Origin: Hyphomicrobiales bacterium
GTDB lineage: Bacteria > Pseudomonadota > Alphaproteobacteria > Rhizobiales > Rhizobiaceae
Length of the DNA: 57,451 bases
Direction of reading: 5' to 3'
Assembly: GCA_900471485.1 (NCBI GenBank)
Contig: UCEU01000018.1
Location: 56,394 to 113,844 of the forward strand
A program made the translations under genes and the position numbers. Positions 35,569 through 44,696 of this stretch are shown here, in pieces. The notes beneath the pieces were generated by a model. It worked only from the letters and a program-made list of their open reading frames with translations. It had not been told where the DNA came from and did not search any database. Position 1 is the first letter of the stretch. Each line of letters opens with the position of its first letter.

Positions 35569-36198
35569 CTACTTGGTCCCGTACATGCGGTCGCCGGCGT
35601 CGCCGAGACCGGGCATGATGTAACCCTTCTCGTTGAGGTGGCTGTCGATCGAAGCGGTGTAGATCTTCACGTCTGGATGGGCTTCCTGGAAATTGCGGAT
35701 ACCCTCGGGGGCGGCAAGCAGGCAGAGGAAGCGGATGTTGGTGGCGCCGCGCTCCTTAAGCTTATGGATGGCGGCGATCGAGGAGTTGCCGGTTGCCAAC
35801 ATCGGATCGACGACGATCATCAGGCGTTCATCGAGCGCTTCCGGCGCCTTGAAGTAATATTCGACCGGCTGCAGCGTGTCGTGGTCGCGGTACATGCCGA
35901 TATGCGAGACGCGGGCCGAGGGCACCAGTTCCAGCATGCCTTCCAGCAGCCCGTTGCCGGCGCGCAGGATCGAGACGAAGACCAGCTTCTTGCCTTCGAG
36001 GATCGGCGATTCCATCGTCTGCATCGGCGTCTCGATGGTTGCCATCGTCAGCTCGAGATCGCGCGTCACCTCGTAACACAGCAGGGTGGAGATTTCGCGC
36101 AGCAGGCGGCGGAAACTCCCGGTCGATGTCTCTTTGCGCCGCATGATGGTGAGTTTGTGCTGCACAAGCGGATGATCGATGACCGTTACGCCGTCCAT
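35569..36198 (-). CDS. upp: uracil phosphoribosyltransferase
   Basis: Upp converts uracil and PRPP to UMP. From the ATG at 36198 ([15 protein letters not shown]) it is 209 residues, the family norm, with AAAGGG upstream. The PRPP-binding motif is [12 protein letters not shown] and the uracil-binding end is [16 protein letters not shown]. It completes the pyrimidine branch: Cdd and DeoA release uracil, which Upp recaptures. It lies 110 bp downstream of add on the same strand. Confidence 0.96.
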   Translation of the reverse strand: MDGVTVIDHPLVQHKLTIMRRKETSTGSFRRLLREISTLLCYEVTRDLELTMATIETPMQTMESPILEGKKLVFVSILRAGNGLLEGMLELVPSARVSHIGMYRDHDTLQPVEYYFKAPEALDERLMIVVDPMLATGNSSIAAIHKLKERGATNIRFLCLLAAPEGIRNFQEAHPDVKIYTASIDSHLNEKGYIMPGLGDAGDRMYGTK

Positions 36199-36308
36199 GG
36201 CGGAACCCTTTCTTGAATTGTTGTTATCTGACGTTTCTTTCACGGAAAACGCAGGTTCCGCAAGAGCGGAGGCGGTTTTGCACCTGCCATCCCCAACCCT
36301 TGGGCCGC

Positions 36309-37277
36309 CTAAAGCCTTGCCAGAAGCGCCTTTCGGGTCGTCTCGTCGACGAAGGCCGCCTCGATGCCGGTGCGTGTCATCTCGTCGATCTCGGCATCGC
36401 CGAAGCCGAATTCGGTGGCGGCAATCTCGTATTCCCGCTTCAGCGAGGTATGGAAGAAAGGCGGATCGTCGGAGCTGATGGTGACGCGGACACCGGCTTC
36501 CTTCAGCCTGCGCAGCGGGTGCGACTTGAAATCCGGGAAGACATCGAGCGCGATGTTGGAGCCGGGACAGACCTCCAGCACCGTGCCGAGATCGGACAGC
36601 CGGCGGACCAGATCGGCATCCTCGATGGCGCGGACGCCGTGGCCGATGCGCGAGGGGCGCACGACATCGAGTGCATCAGCGACGCTGAAGGCGCCGCAGA
36701 CCTCGCCGGCGTGGATGGTGAGCCCGAGACCGGCTTCGCGGGCGATATCGAAAGCGCGGGCGTAATCGGCGACGCGGCCCATGCGCTCCTCGCCGGCGAG
36801 ATTGAAGCCCGTGATCAGCGGGTTGCCGGCCTTGGCCGCATATTCGGCGGCGCCGATGACGCTCTCGGGGCCGAAATGGCGCTCGCCGGTGACGATCAGC
36901 CGCGCCTCGATGCCGGTCTTCGCCCGGGCGCGGCGAATGCCCTCGCAGACGCCGGATATATAGGCGTCCGCCCCCAGGCCGATGCGCTTGCCGTGATCGG
37001 GTGAGACGATGAGTTCGCTGTAGATGGTGCCGATCCCGGCGAGTTCGTCGAGATAGGTCTCGGTCAGGAGCGCATAGTCCTCCTCGGTCTTGTAGACCTC
37101 CGAGACCTTGTCGTAGCATTGCAGGAAGCTGGCGAAATCGTGCCAGATATAGCTATCGCCATCGAGATAGGCGCTGATGTCGATGTTGTACTTGCGGGCC
37201 TGGGCGAGCGTCAGCCGCGGCGGGGCGGCCCCCTCGAGGTGGCAGTGAAGCTCGACCTTTTTCAGATGCGACGTCAC
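36309..37277 (-). CDS. add: adenosine deaminase
   Basis: Add deaminates adenosine and deoxyadenosine to inosine and deoxyinosine, substrates for PunA. The 322-residue enzyme has zinc ligands in ELHCHLEG (His11, His13), [15 protein letters not shown] and SSDDPPFF. The start is a GTG at 37277 with GGAGGAG upstream. It overlaps the deoB stop by 4 bases (GTGA). The longer open frame into deoB is rejected. Confidence 0.95.
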   Translation of the reverse strand: MTSHLKKVELHCHLEGAAPPRLTLAQARKYNIDISAYLDGDSYIWHDFASFLQCYDKVSEVYKTEEDYALLTETYLDELAGIGTIYSELIVSPDHGKRIGLGADAYISGVCEGIRRARAKTGIEARLIVTGERHFGPESVIGAAEYAAKAGNPLITGFNLAGEERMGRVADYARAFDIAREAGLGLTIHAGEVCGAFSVADALDVVRPSRIGHGVRAIEDADLVRRLSDLGTVLEVCPGSNIALDVFPDFKSHPLRRLKEAGVRVTISSDDPPFFHTSLKREYEIAATEFGFGDAEIDEMTRTGIEAAFVDETTRKALLARL

Positions 37278-38494
37278 AGGAAGCTCCTCCCATGCTTGCC
37301 CGGGGCAATTCTCAAATGCCGGGCGACGGTTTCGCCGATATCGGCATAGCTTGCTCGGATGCCGATATCGCGCGAGCCGAGGCCGGGGCCATAGGCGATG
37401 ATGGGCACACGCTCGCGGGTGTGATCGGTGCCGCGCCATGTCGGGTCGCAGCCGTGGTCGGCGGTCAGAATGACGAGATCGCCGGGCTTCAGCTTGCCGC
37501 CGACTTCGGCGAGACGGGCATCGAAGGCCTCGAGCGCCGCGGCATAGCCCGGCACGTCGCGACGGTGGCCATAGACCATGTCGAAATCGACGAAATTGGT
37601 GAAGACGAGATCGCCGTCCTCGGCGGCATCCATGGCCTGAAGCGTGGCATCCATCAGCGCCATGTTGCCGTTGGCCTTGATGACGCTTGAGATGCCCTTA
37701 TGCGCGAAGATATCGCCGATCTTGCCGACGGCATGGACCTTGCGGCCATCCTCGACGAGACGATCGAGCAAGGTGGGTTCGGCAGGCGGGACCGAGAAGT
37801 CGCGGCGGTTGCCGGTGCGCTCGAAGCTGGAAGGTTTCTCGCCGACGAAGGGGCGGGCGATGACGCGGCCGATATTGTAATGATCGAGCAGAGCGCGGGC
37901 GATGGTGCAGAAGGTCATCAGCCGGTCGAGGCCGAAATGGGTCTCGTGAGCGGCCACCTGGAAGACGGAATCCGACGAGGTGTAGCAGATCGGCTTGCCG
38001 GTGCGGATATGTTCCTCGCCGTAGCGGGCGATGATATCGGTGCCGGAGGCGTGGCAATTGCCGAGAATGCCGGGAACGTCGGCGGCCCGGCAGAGCGCCT
38101 CGACGAGTTCAGGCGGAAAGGCATCGCCTTCGGTCGGGAAGTAGCCCCAATCGAAATTGACGGGGGCGGCGGCGATCTCCCAATGTCCCGACGGCGTGTC
38201 CTTGCCGCGCGAGACTTCGTTGGCCGAGCCATGGATGGCATAGACCTTCTCGGGTACCGGCATGCCGAGCGGAAAGCGACCGGAGGCTCTCTTGGCTAGA
38301 TGAAGAAGGCCGAGCGCCGACAGGTTCGGCAAGTTCAGCGGGCCGGAGCGCAGCCCCTCACGGTCGCCGGCGCCGGCGGCGCAGAACTCGGCGATGTGAC
38401 CGAGCGTATCGGCACCCTCGTCGCCATAGTCAGCAGCGTCGGGCGCGCCACCCACGCCGAAGGAATCCAAAACGAAAAGAAAGGCACGCGGCAT
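37274..38494 (-). CDS. deoB: phosphopentomutase
   Basis: DeoB converts (deoxy)ribose-1-phosphate to the 5-phosphate, linking nucleoside phosphorolysis to DeoC and the pentose phosphate pathway. The 406-residue metalloenzyme carries [12 protein letters not shown] near the N-terminus and the metal-binding [19 protein letters not shown] near the C-terminus. It is coupled to add. The nearest upstream gene on the same strand is a TadE-like gene 90 bp away. Confidence 0.97.
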   Translation of the reverse strand: MPRAFLFVLDSFGVGGAPDAADYGDEGADTLGHIAEFCAAGAGDREGLRSGPLNLPNLSALGLLHLAKRASGRFPLGMPVPEKVYAIHGSANEVSRGKDTPSGHWEIAAAPVNFDWGYFPTEGDAFPPELVEALCRAADVPGILGNCHASGTDIIARYGEEHIRTGKPICYTSSDSVFQVAAHETHFGLDRLMTFCTIARALLDHYNIGRVIARPFVGEKPSSFERTGNRRDFSVPPAEPTLLDRLVEDGRKVHAVGKIGDIFAHKGISSVIKANGNMALMDATLQAMDAAEDGDLVFTNFVDFDMVYGHRRDVPGYAAALEAFDARLAEVGGKLKPGDLVILTADHGCDPTWRGTDHTRERVPIIAYGPGLGSRDIGIRASYADIGETVARHLRIAPGKHGRSFL

Positions 38495-38584
38495 GTTTCA
38501 CCCAGCAACTCGGCGGCAGTCCGTTCGGACCGTCAATCGTCAAGCCTTATAGCGGCCAAGACGGCTTGGCAAATTCGCCTCGGG

Positions 38585-39160
38585 TCAGCAGTCGCTGCAG
38601 GGAACGTTTTCGTCCTGGCGTTGCCGATAGAAATAGCTGCGGTTGAGCCTGATGATGCTGGCGTTCTGCCCGAGGCTCGGGGTGAACATGAAGAGCTGGT
38701 AGGGATAGCTGAGCTCGGTGCGAACCAGGAAGCTGCTCGCCTTCTTGATGTCGGCGGGCACCGTCACCGCCGAATTGACGGCATAGGGACGCGACTTGTC
38801 CTGCGCCCACGACCAGAGCACGGTGGCATTTCCGCCGGCATCGATGGTGATGCCGGTGATCTTGATGGTCATACCCGTGGTTGCGTAGGGCACGAAGATA
38901 GCGTTGGCGACAGCGGGCATATCGTCCAGCCAAGACTTCGTGACGCTCTTCTGCTGGGTGACCACGTCAGCGATGGTGCCGGCGGCGCGGGCGGCGCGTT
39001 TGCTGGCGCTGAGGCCGACGGTGATCTCGACCGCGCCGACATAGAGCATGACCATGATGGGAAAGAGGATCGCGAACTCGATCGCGCCGACGCCCTCTCG
39101 ATCGCCGGCGAAACGGCGGATCAGTGTCTTCAGTCTATCCAGGCTGCCGCGAACCGCCAT
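38585..39160 (-). CDS. TadE-like pseudopilin 2
   Basis: This 191-residue TadE/TadG-type protein is a minor pilin of the Flp/Tad pilus. A short basic N-terminus precedes the pilin-like motif GVGAIEFAILFPIMVM and one membrane helix at about residues 24-48. A periplasmic domain of about 140 residues ends with two cysteines (VPCSDC). The ATG shares one base with the preceding gene's stop (TGATG). A TTG one codon earlier is less likely. Confidence 0.85.
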   Translation of the reverse strand: MAVRGSLDRLKTLIRRFAGDREGVGAIEFAILFPIMVMLYVGAVEITVGLSASKRAARAAGTIADVVTQQKSVTKSWLDDMPAVANAIFVPYATTGMTIKITGITIDAGGNATVLWSWAQDKSRPYAVNSAVTVPADIKKASSFLVRTELSYPYQLFMFTPSLGQNASIIRLNRSYFYRQRQDENVPCSDC

Positions 39161-39774
39161 CAATATTGCTCGTTCTGGAACGCGGTCGTGGCCACGATGA
39201 GGAAATAGGACGCCGATCCGTCGGCAGGGCGGATGTTGCTGATATAGGGGCGGATCAGATCGGTGATGATCTGCCAGCGGTAATAGGCACGCACCATGTT
39301 GATGGTGCCGGAACCACCCGGATCATATTTGAAGTCCGCGATCTTGAGGTCGGAGTAGCGATCCGTCGTGAGCTTCGGGATGGTGGTGGGAATGCTGGCG
39401 AAGGTCGAGAACTTCTGCACGTCGATGAAGAGCTTGCTCGGCGTCGCGGCTTCCGTCGTCGAGCACTTTATAAGGATAGAGATCTCGCCGCAGAAGGCCG
39501 TGCGAAAAGCAGTGCGATCGGTATTGGTGGGCGTGATCTGCCCGGTGCGCATCCGGCGGCCCATGGTATCGACCGCGTTCGACACCAGCATTTCGCCGGC
39601 AAAAGCGACGAAGGTTTCGATGATCGCGAAGATGACGAGGAAATAGGGGATTGCCAGCAAGGCGAATTCGATCGCCGCCGATCCGTCTCGGGAACGTGCG
39701 AAGGCGGCAAGTCGCCGCCTCGGTGCACATTCACGCTTGGGGGCAACACCCGCTGCTTGATCCATTTCCGTCAT
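39160..39774 (-). CDS. TadE-like pseudopilin 1
   Basis: This 204-residue TadE/TadG-type protein has SRDGSAAIEFALLAIPYFLV at the membrane boundary and one helix at about residues 28-60. The periplasmic domain has two internal cysteines (AFCGEI and IKCSTT). The start is chosen at the ATG at 39774; ATG 39765 and TTG 39786 are alternatives, and no strong ribosome-binding site separates them. It precedes a second, different TadE-like gene, the pair likely being processed by the prepilin peptidase CpaA. Confidence 0.84.
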   Translation of the reverse strand: MTEMDQAAGVAPKRECAPRRRLAAFARSRDGSAAIEFALLAIPYFLVIFAIIETFVAFAGEMLVSNAVDTMGRRMRTGQITPTNTDRTAFRTAFCGEISILIKCSTTEAATPSKLFIDVQKFSTFASIPTTIPKLTTDRYSDLKIADFKYDPGGSGTINMVRAYYRWQIITDLIRPYISNIRPADGSASYFLIVATTAFQNEQY

Positions 39775-39897
39775 GGGCGCATCCAACAGCTTCGATTACG
39801 CAGTTCTAGAGCGCGATCGTTGATTTTCCGTTTCAGGCTGGATCAGAATTTTATTGGATGCGTGCGAAATGGCCGCCTACCGCTCGAGGCAAGCCGA

Positions 39898-40305
39898 TCA
39901 GGGGGTCGTCGTGGCATCCGTCTGCTGGCTGTGCTGCTCGCAGTTCGGCGTGCAGGAGAGCACCGAGCGCTCCGTCTGGCGGAAGACCCGCACAGTATTT
40001 CCCTCATCGATCGATACGAGAATACTTTCATCCAGGATAGCGTTGCCATCGGCATCGAGAAGAACAAGGTTGGTGGTGCCGAAGCTGCGGCCCGTCAATA
40101 CGATGGTCTTGGAATCGGCAACCGTGGCGTCCGCGACCTTGGCGTTGCCGACGATGACCTTGCTTACCGGCCGGTCGAGCTTCAAGACACGCGCCTGGTC
40201 CATATAGACCCGCAGCATTCCCTGGTCCTGCGCGGCAACAGATCCAGCGACGCCCAGGGCGGCGATAAGGCTGAACAGGAAAATCCTCTTGCCGCACGGC
40301 GACAT
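39898..40305 (-). CDS. small pilus-assembly N-domain protein (CpaC N-terminal-like)
   Basis: This 135-residue exported protein has a signal peptide (cleavage near SVAAQD at about residue 25). The rest resembles the N-terminal domain of the CpaC/RcpA secretin (SKVIVGNAKVADATV, then IVLTGRSFGTTNLVLLDADG). It has no secretin barrel, so it is a stand-alone version of that domain. A C-terminal tail contains two Cys (LSCTPNCEQH). The ATG at 40305 follows AAAGAG. It is divergent from the pilin gene and is followed by the two TadE genes. Confidence 0.84.
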   Translation of the reverse strand: MSPCGKRIFLFSLIAALGVAGSVAAQDQGMLRVYMDQARVLKLDRPVSKVIVGNAKVADATVADSKTIVLTGRSFGTTNLVLLDADGNAILDESILVSIDEGNTVRVFRQTERSVLSCTPNCEQHSQQTDATTTP

Positions 40306-40699
40306 ATCGTTTCTCTTTCGCGGATGAATTCGAATTCGGTCACTAGCATGAGAAAAAATGGTGAACGAAGCTTTAATCTCAGGACAATTGGCCCTGGACG
40401 ACATGGCTGTGTCCCGTTTTGATATACATACGGGAGCATGCGCACCGTTTTGAAGCATCGCCGCTCCGTTTCAAAGCAACTCTGACAGACTCTACTGCTC
40501 CTGCACCAGCACCATCGCTAGAATTTTAAATGTTTTTCACCCTCGATACTTACCACGCAACGCGGTCCGTGAGCTGTTTACGAAATAGTAACCCAACTCT
40601 TTAAGTCGATCGAAAGAGGGCCCGGATAGATTGCAGCCATCCGATCAACGGCAAACAGTTGGCGGACGTGCTGAACATCAACTGGAGTTAGGAGTTATC
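40306..40699. other. 394-bp divergent promoter region of Tad locus, no gene seen
   Basis: This gap separates the small secretin-N-domain gene (minus) from the pilin gene (plus). It is more AT-rich than its surroundings and should hold both promoters. I see GGAG before the pilin ATG but no convincing operator or -35/-10 pair, and no open frame with a start signal. Confidence 0.6.
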
Positions 40700-40882
40700 A
40701 TGACCAAGCTTGTAAGCCGTTTTCTCAAGGACGAATCCGGCGCAACCGCAATCGAATACGGCCTGATCGCCGCCCTCATTTCCGTAGCGCTGATCACCGG
40801 CGCCACCACGCTCGGCAGCAAGCTGAACACCGTCTTCGTCAACCTCGGCACCAAGATGTCGACGGCTTCGACGGCACAGTAA
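40700..40882 (+). CDS. Flp-type IVb pilin
   Basis: This is the major structural pilin of the Tad pilus, 60 residues. The leader MTKLVSRFLKDESG is followed by the processing site and the mature start ATAIEYGLIAALISVALI, with the Flp hallmark Glu-Tyr at mature positions 5-6. TTAGGAGTT gives a strong ribosome-binding site. Two hairpins, the second with a T-run, follow the stop, so most transcripts probably end there, giving excess pilin over assembly proteins. Confidence 0.95.
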   Translation: MTKLVSRFLKDESGATAIEYGLIAALISVALITGATTLGSKLNTVFVNLGTKMSTASTAQ

Positions 40883-40900
40883 TCTGCTTCGAGAATTTTG

Positions 40901-40929
40901 ATCGGATCAGGCGCACTGCCTGATCCGAT
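40901..40929 (+). terminator. hairpin 1 after pilin gene
   Basis: ATCGGATCAGGC (40901-40912) and GCCTGATCCGAT (40918-40929) pair perfectly over 12 bp around a 5-base loop. There is no T-run of its own; the second hairpin begins 2 bases later. It probably stabilises the pilin mRNA 3' end. Confidence 0.7.
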
Positions 40930-40931
40930 GC

Positions 40932-40960
40932 AAAGGCACGTTCGCGCGTGCCTTTTATCT
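40932..40960 (+). terminator. intrinsic terminator/attenuator between pilin and cpaA
   Basis: AAAGGCACG (40932-40940) and CGTGCCTTT (40947-40955) pair over 9 bp, followed by TATCTTTAT. It ends about 18 bp before the cpaA start, so it likely limits read-through from the abundant pilin transcript into the assembly genes. Confidence 0.8.
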
Positions 40961-40977
40961 TTATCGGAGATTGATCC

Positions 40978-41490
40978 ATGATCGCAGCTGCCATCTTTGT
41001 GATCTTGCCATTGTGCCTAGCGGTCGCGGCATTCTCGGATCTCTTCACGATGACGATCCCGAACAGGATCTCTGTCATCATTTCCCTTGCCTTCCTCATC
41101 ATCGCGCCGCTCGCCGGCATGGCGCTTGCCGCGATATCCGCGCACCTGGCCGGCGCGCTCGCAGTTTTCACGGTGTGCTTCGTTCTTTTCGCGCTGAACG
41201 TCATGGGCGGCGGTGATGCCAAGCTCCTGGCGGCAACCGCGCTTTGGTTCGGGCTCGATCCATCGCTGATCGAGTTCCTGGCCTATGTCGGCATCATCGG
41301 CGGCGCCGCGACGCTCGTCATTTTGATGATCCGGTCGCAGGCGGATGCGATCATGGCGATCGGGCTGCCGGTGCCGCATTCCATTCTGACGGCAAAGAAG
41401 ATACCTTACGGCATCGCAATCGCGATCGGGGGTTTCCTTGCGTTTCCATCATCTTCTCTTTTCATGATGGCGCTGCACGGGCTGAAATGA
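40978..41490 (+). CDS. cpaA: prepilin peptidase CpaA/TadV
   Basis: This 170-residue inner-membrane aspartic peptidase cleaves Flp and TadE-like prepilins. The two catalytic Asp are in SDLFTMTIPNRI (about residue 21) and GGGDAKLLAATA (about residue 80), the GxGD signature. It has four to six helices and, as in TadV proteins, no methyltransferase domain. GGAG lies upstream of the ATG. Confidence 0.93.
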   Translation: MIAAAIFVILPLCLAVAAFSDLFTMTIPNRISVIISLAFLIIAPLAGMALAAISAHLAGALAVFTVCFVLFALNVMGGGDAKLLAATALWFGLDPSLIEFLAYVGIIGGAATLVILMIRSQADAIMAIGLPVPHSILTAKKIPYGIAIAIGGFLAFPSSSLFMMALHGLK

Positions 41491-41598
41491 AGACTTTAAG
41501 TCTCCATTAACTTAAAAGCTCAGCGATTTATTAACCATAATTACACCAATTGCGCGCCATTCTTCGGGTCGAATATCTCGAATCCCGAGGAACGACCA

Positions 41599-42411
41599 AT
41601 GAAACCCGCGCGCCTTTTGATACTTGGAGTGGCTGTCGTAGCTGCCGGCCTGGCCGGTGTGCTGGCCATGAGCCTTGCAGGCCGCGGCTCGGTCGTGACC
41701 CAGGTCAAGTCGGTCGTCGAAAAGGAACCGACGGTCAACGTGCTGGTTTCCAGCGCCAACCTGCCCGTCGGTGCGCGCCTTGACGACAAGGCCGCCCACT
41801 GGATGGCATGGCCGCAGGGCGGCGTCGTGCAGGGCTTCATTACCGAGACCGACAAGCCGGACGCGCTGAAGGACCTGCAGGGTTCCGTCGTACGCCTGCC
41901 GATCTTCGAGGGCGAGCCGATCCGTGCCGAAAAGATCGCCGATGCCAACAGCCGCATCATGTCGTCGCTGCTGCCGACAGGCAAGCGCGCTGTCGCCACC
42001 GAAATCTCCGTCGCGACCGGCGCCGGCGGCTTCATCCTGCCGAACGACCGTGTCGACGTGACCATGGTTCGCAAGGCGAAGGACAGCGACAAGTATCTAA
42101 CCGAAACCGTGCTCAGCAACGTGCGCGTTCTCGCGATCGACCAGCAGATCGAGGAAAAGGACGATGGATCGAAGGCCGTCGTCGGCACCACCGCGACACT
42201 GGAACTGACGCCCGACCAGACGAAGGTTCTGGCCGTGGCGCAGCAGATGGCGGATCGCCTGACGCTGGCGTTGCGCTCGGTCGCCGACGCGCAGGAGCAG
42301 GATACCAGCGCGGCGGATTATCTTCTCAGCGGCGACAATGGCAGCGCCATCGTTCAAGTCATCAAGTCCGGGTCGATCGTCACGGACAGCACCGCGCCGA
42401 AAGCCGAGTAA
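41599..42411 (+). CDS. cpaB: Flp pilus assembly protein CpaB/RcpC
   Basis: This 270-residue periplasmic protein has an N-terminal membrane segment (LLILGVAVVAAGLAGVLAMSL) and a SAF-type domain (NLPVGARLDDKAAHWMAWP). It then has the RcpC/CpaB core, including GFILPNDRVDVTMVRK. CpaB is thought to act between the outer-membrane secretin and the peptidoglycan. It lies 108 bp after cpaA and 11 bp before the cpaC start. Confidence 0.93.
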   Translation: MKPARLLILGVAVVAAGLAGVLAMSLAGRGSVVTQVKSVVEKEPTVNVLVSSANLPVGARLDDKAAHWMAWPQGGVVQGFITETDKPDALKDLQGSVVRLPIFEGEPIRAEKIADANSRIMSSLLPTGKRAVATEISVATGAGGFILPNDRVDVTMVRKAKDSDKYLTETVLSNVRVLAIDQQIEEKDDGSKAVVGTTATLELTPDQTKVLAVAQQMADRLTLALRSVADAQEQDTSAADYLLSGDNGSAIVQVIKSGSIVTDSTAPKAE

Positions 42412-42422
42412 AGGATATGGGA

Positions 42423-43931
42423 ATGGGCACTTTGAAGCGGCATATGCAGCCCCTGATGGCTGGTTGCCTGTCCTTTGCGATCGGCTTTACCGGCATCGTG
42501 CCGGGCTTTCTCGTTGCGGCGATGAGCGTTTCGACCGCCAACGCCGCCGAGAGCGGCGGCATGGTCAACATCACGCAATCCGGCCCCGGCGCGCACCGCA
42601 GCCTCAAGCTCGGCCTGAAGAAGGCGATCGTCGTCGACCTTCCCGAGGATGCGCACGACATCCTGGTCTCAGACCCCGAGATGGCCGATGCCGTGACGCG
42701 TACCTCGCGGCGCATCTACCTCTTCGGCAAGACCGTGGGCCAGACGAACATCTTCATCTTCGGCGCCGACGGCCAGCAGATCGTCAGCCTCGACATCATC
42801 ATCGAGCGTGACACCTCCAACCTGCAGGCCAACCTGCGACGCTTCATTCCCGATTCCAACATCAATGTCGAAATCGTCTCCGACAACATCGTGCTGACAG
42901 GCACGGTGCGCACGCCGCAGGACGCTGCGCAGGCGGCCGACCTCGCAGGCGTGTTCCTGAAGGGCGGCGAAGCGACGACGCGCACGGAAACGGCCAGTGC
43001 CAAGGGCGGCGACAGCGCCGTGGCGCTGTTTGCCGAAAACCGCCAGGCCTCGCAGGTGATCAACCTCTTGCAGATCCAGGGCGAGGACCAGGTGACGCTG
43101 AAGGTCACCATCGCGGAAGTCCGCCGCGAGGTTCTGAAGCAGATCGGCTTCGACAATCTGGTCTCGAACTCGTCGGGCCTGACGGTGGCGCAGCTCGGCA
43201 CACCGGGTCTGAGCAACGCCTCCTCGACCGTAGGCGGGGGCTTGGCCGCTCTGTTCAAGAACAGCATCGGCAAATACGACATCTCGACCTACCTGAGCGC
43301 GCTGGAGCAGGCAAAGGTCGTCAAGACGCTGGCCGAGCCGACGCTGACGGCGATTTCCGGCCAGGCCGCGACCTTCAACTCCGGCGGCCAGGTTCTCTAT
43401 TCGACGACCGATAACGACGGCAACACGACGATCGTGCCCTACAACTACGGTATCAACCTGGCCTTCAAGCCGGTGGTGCTCTCGTCCGGCCGCATCAGCC
43501 TGGAGATCAAGACCAACGTGTCGGAGCCGGCGCCTTCCGTCTCTGGCTCGATACCGACCTATCAGCGCCGCTCGGCCGAAACCTCGGTCGAACTTCCCTC
43601 TGGTGGCTCGATCGCGCTTGCGGGCCTGATCCGCGACAATGTCTCGCAGACCTCGAACGGCACGCCCGGCGTCAACAAGATCCCGCTGCTCGGCACGCTG
43701 TTCAGGCAGCGCACGGTCGAGCGCGACGAAACAGAACTCGTCATCATCGCGACGCCCTATCTGGTGCGCCCCGTTGCCCGCAACCAGCTGAACCGGCCGG
43801 ATGACAATTTCAGCCCCGAGAACGATGCCGCGGCCTTCCTGATGAACCGCGTCAACAAGGTCTATGGCGGCCGCGAGACGCCCGTCGCCGACGCGCAGTT
43901 CCACGGCTCCATCGGGTTTATCTACAAATGA
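42423..43931 (+). CDS. cpaC: Tad/type II secretin CpaC/RcpA
   Basis: The outer-membrane channel of the Tad pilus is 502 residues. A signal peptide ends near STANAAES (residue 40), then comes the pilus-N domain (KAIVVDLPEDAHDILVSDPE), a BON-like region (NVEIVSDNIVLTGTV) and the secretin barrel with VELPSGGSIALAGLI and NKIPLLGTLFRQ. The ATG at 42423 lies 7 bases after AAAGGA; the ATG at 42417 is too close to it. The stop overlaps cpaD by 4 bases. Confidence 0.94.
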   Translation: MGTLKRHMQPLMAGCLSFAIGFTGIVPGFLVAAMSVSTANAAESGGMVNITQSGPGAHRSLKLGLKKAIVVDLPEDAHDILVSDPEMADAVTRTSRRIYLFGKTVGQTNIFIFGADGQQIVSLDIIIERDTSNLQANLRRFIPDSNINVEIVSDNIVLTGTVRTPQDAAQAADLAGVFLKGGEATTRTETASAKGGDSAVALFAENRQASQVINLLQIQGEDQVTLKVTIAEVRREVLKQIGFDNLVSNSSGLTVAQLGTPGLSNASSTVGGGLAALFKNSIGKYDISTYLSALEQAKVVKTLAEPTLTAISGQAATFNSGGQVLYSTTDNDGNTTIVPYNYGINLAFKPVVLSSGRISLEIKTNVSEPAPSVSGSIPTYQRRSAETSVELPSGGSIALAGLIRDNVSQTSNGTPGVNKIPLLGTLFRQRTVERDETELVIIATPYLVRPVARNQLNRPDDNFSPENDAAAFLMNRVNKVYGGRETPVADAQFHGSIGFIYK

Positions 43932-44677
43932 TCAGGGCTGAAACGGCGATGGCACAACACAGAGATCAGTCGATGGACCAGAAGCAGATGACATCGCATC
44001 ACACCGGACTTTCAAAGTCGATCCTGACGGCGGCCGCCATTGCGACCGCCCTGCTCTCAGGCTGCGCCTCGCGCGACAACCTGACGACCGGCGGCATCCC
44101 GGACGACTATCGCCAGCGTCACCCGATCGTGGTGACCGAGGCCGAGCAGTCGGTCGACATTCCCGTCGCCTCCACCGATCGCCGGCTCAACATCGCGCAG
44201 CGCGACATGGTCCGCGGCTTCGCGCAGACCTACATGTCGCGCGCGACCGGCCCGGTCTACATCCTGGCGCCGGAGGGATCGCCGAACAACGCGGCGGTTC
44301 GTCAGCTGCGCGGCCAGATCCGCTCTGAGCTTTCGGCCCGCGGCATCGCCAGCTCGAAGATCATCAACAGCTCCTACGTAACGCTGAACGCCACCGACGC
44401 GGCGCCGATCCGGCTGACCTTCACCGGCACGACGGCGATGACGACGCAGTGCGGCCAGTGGCCACGAGACATCATCAACGATTTCAGCAACCAGAATTAC
44501 TACAATTTCGGCTGCGCGACGCAGAACAACCTGGCTGCGCAGATCGCCAATCCGGAAGATCTTGTCGCCCCGCGCGGCATGACGCCAATAGATGCGACGC
44601 GCCGCAACGCCGCCATCCAGGAATACCGTGAAAGAACGTCGACGATCGAAGACGTCAGCGGCTCCAGCACCTTTTGA
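43928..44677 (+). CDS. cpaD: pilus lipoprotein CpaD
   Basis: This 249-residue outer-membrane lipoprotein is probably the secretin pilotin. It has an N-terminal signal with lipobox LLSGC near residue 46. The CpaD core includes GFAQTYMSRATGPVYILAPEG and the conserved NFGCATQNNLAAQIANPEDL. The start overlapping cpaC by 4 bases gives a long N-terminus before the signal sequence; internal ATGs (for example at 43949 and 43973) may be the true start. Confidence 0.92.
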   Translation: MIRAETAMAQHRDQSMDQKQMTSHHTGLSKSILTAAAIATALLSGCASRDNLTTGGIPDDYRQRHPIVVTEAEQSVDIPVASTDRRLNIAQRDMVRGFAQTYMSRATGPVYILAPEGSPNNAAVRQLRGQIRSELSARGIASSKIINSSYVTLNATDAAPIRLTFTGTTAMTTQCGQWPRDIINDFSNQNYYNFGCATQNNLAAQIANPEDLVAPRGMTPIDATRRNAAIQEYRERTSTIEDVSGSSTF

Positions 44678-44696
44678 TCAGAGTTAGGACCAAACG

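Noticed and set aside
38495..38584. Short hairpin GCCAAG/CTTGGC (38555-38570) between TadE and deoB as a terminator
   Set aside because: Six-bp stem without a T-run; too weak to claim separation of the two units.
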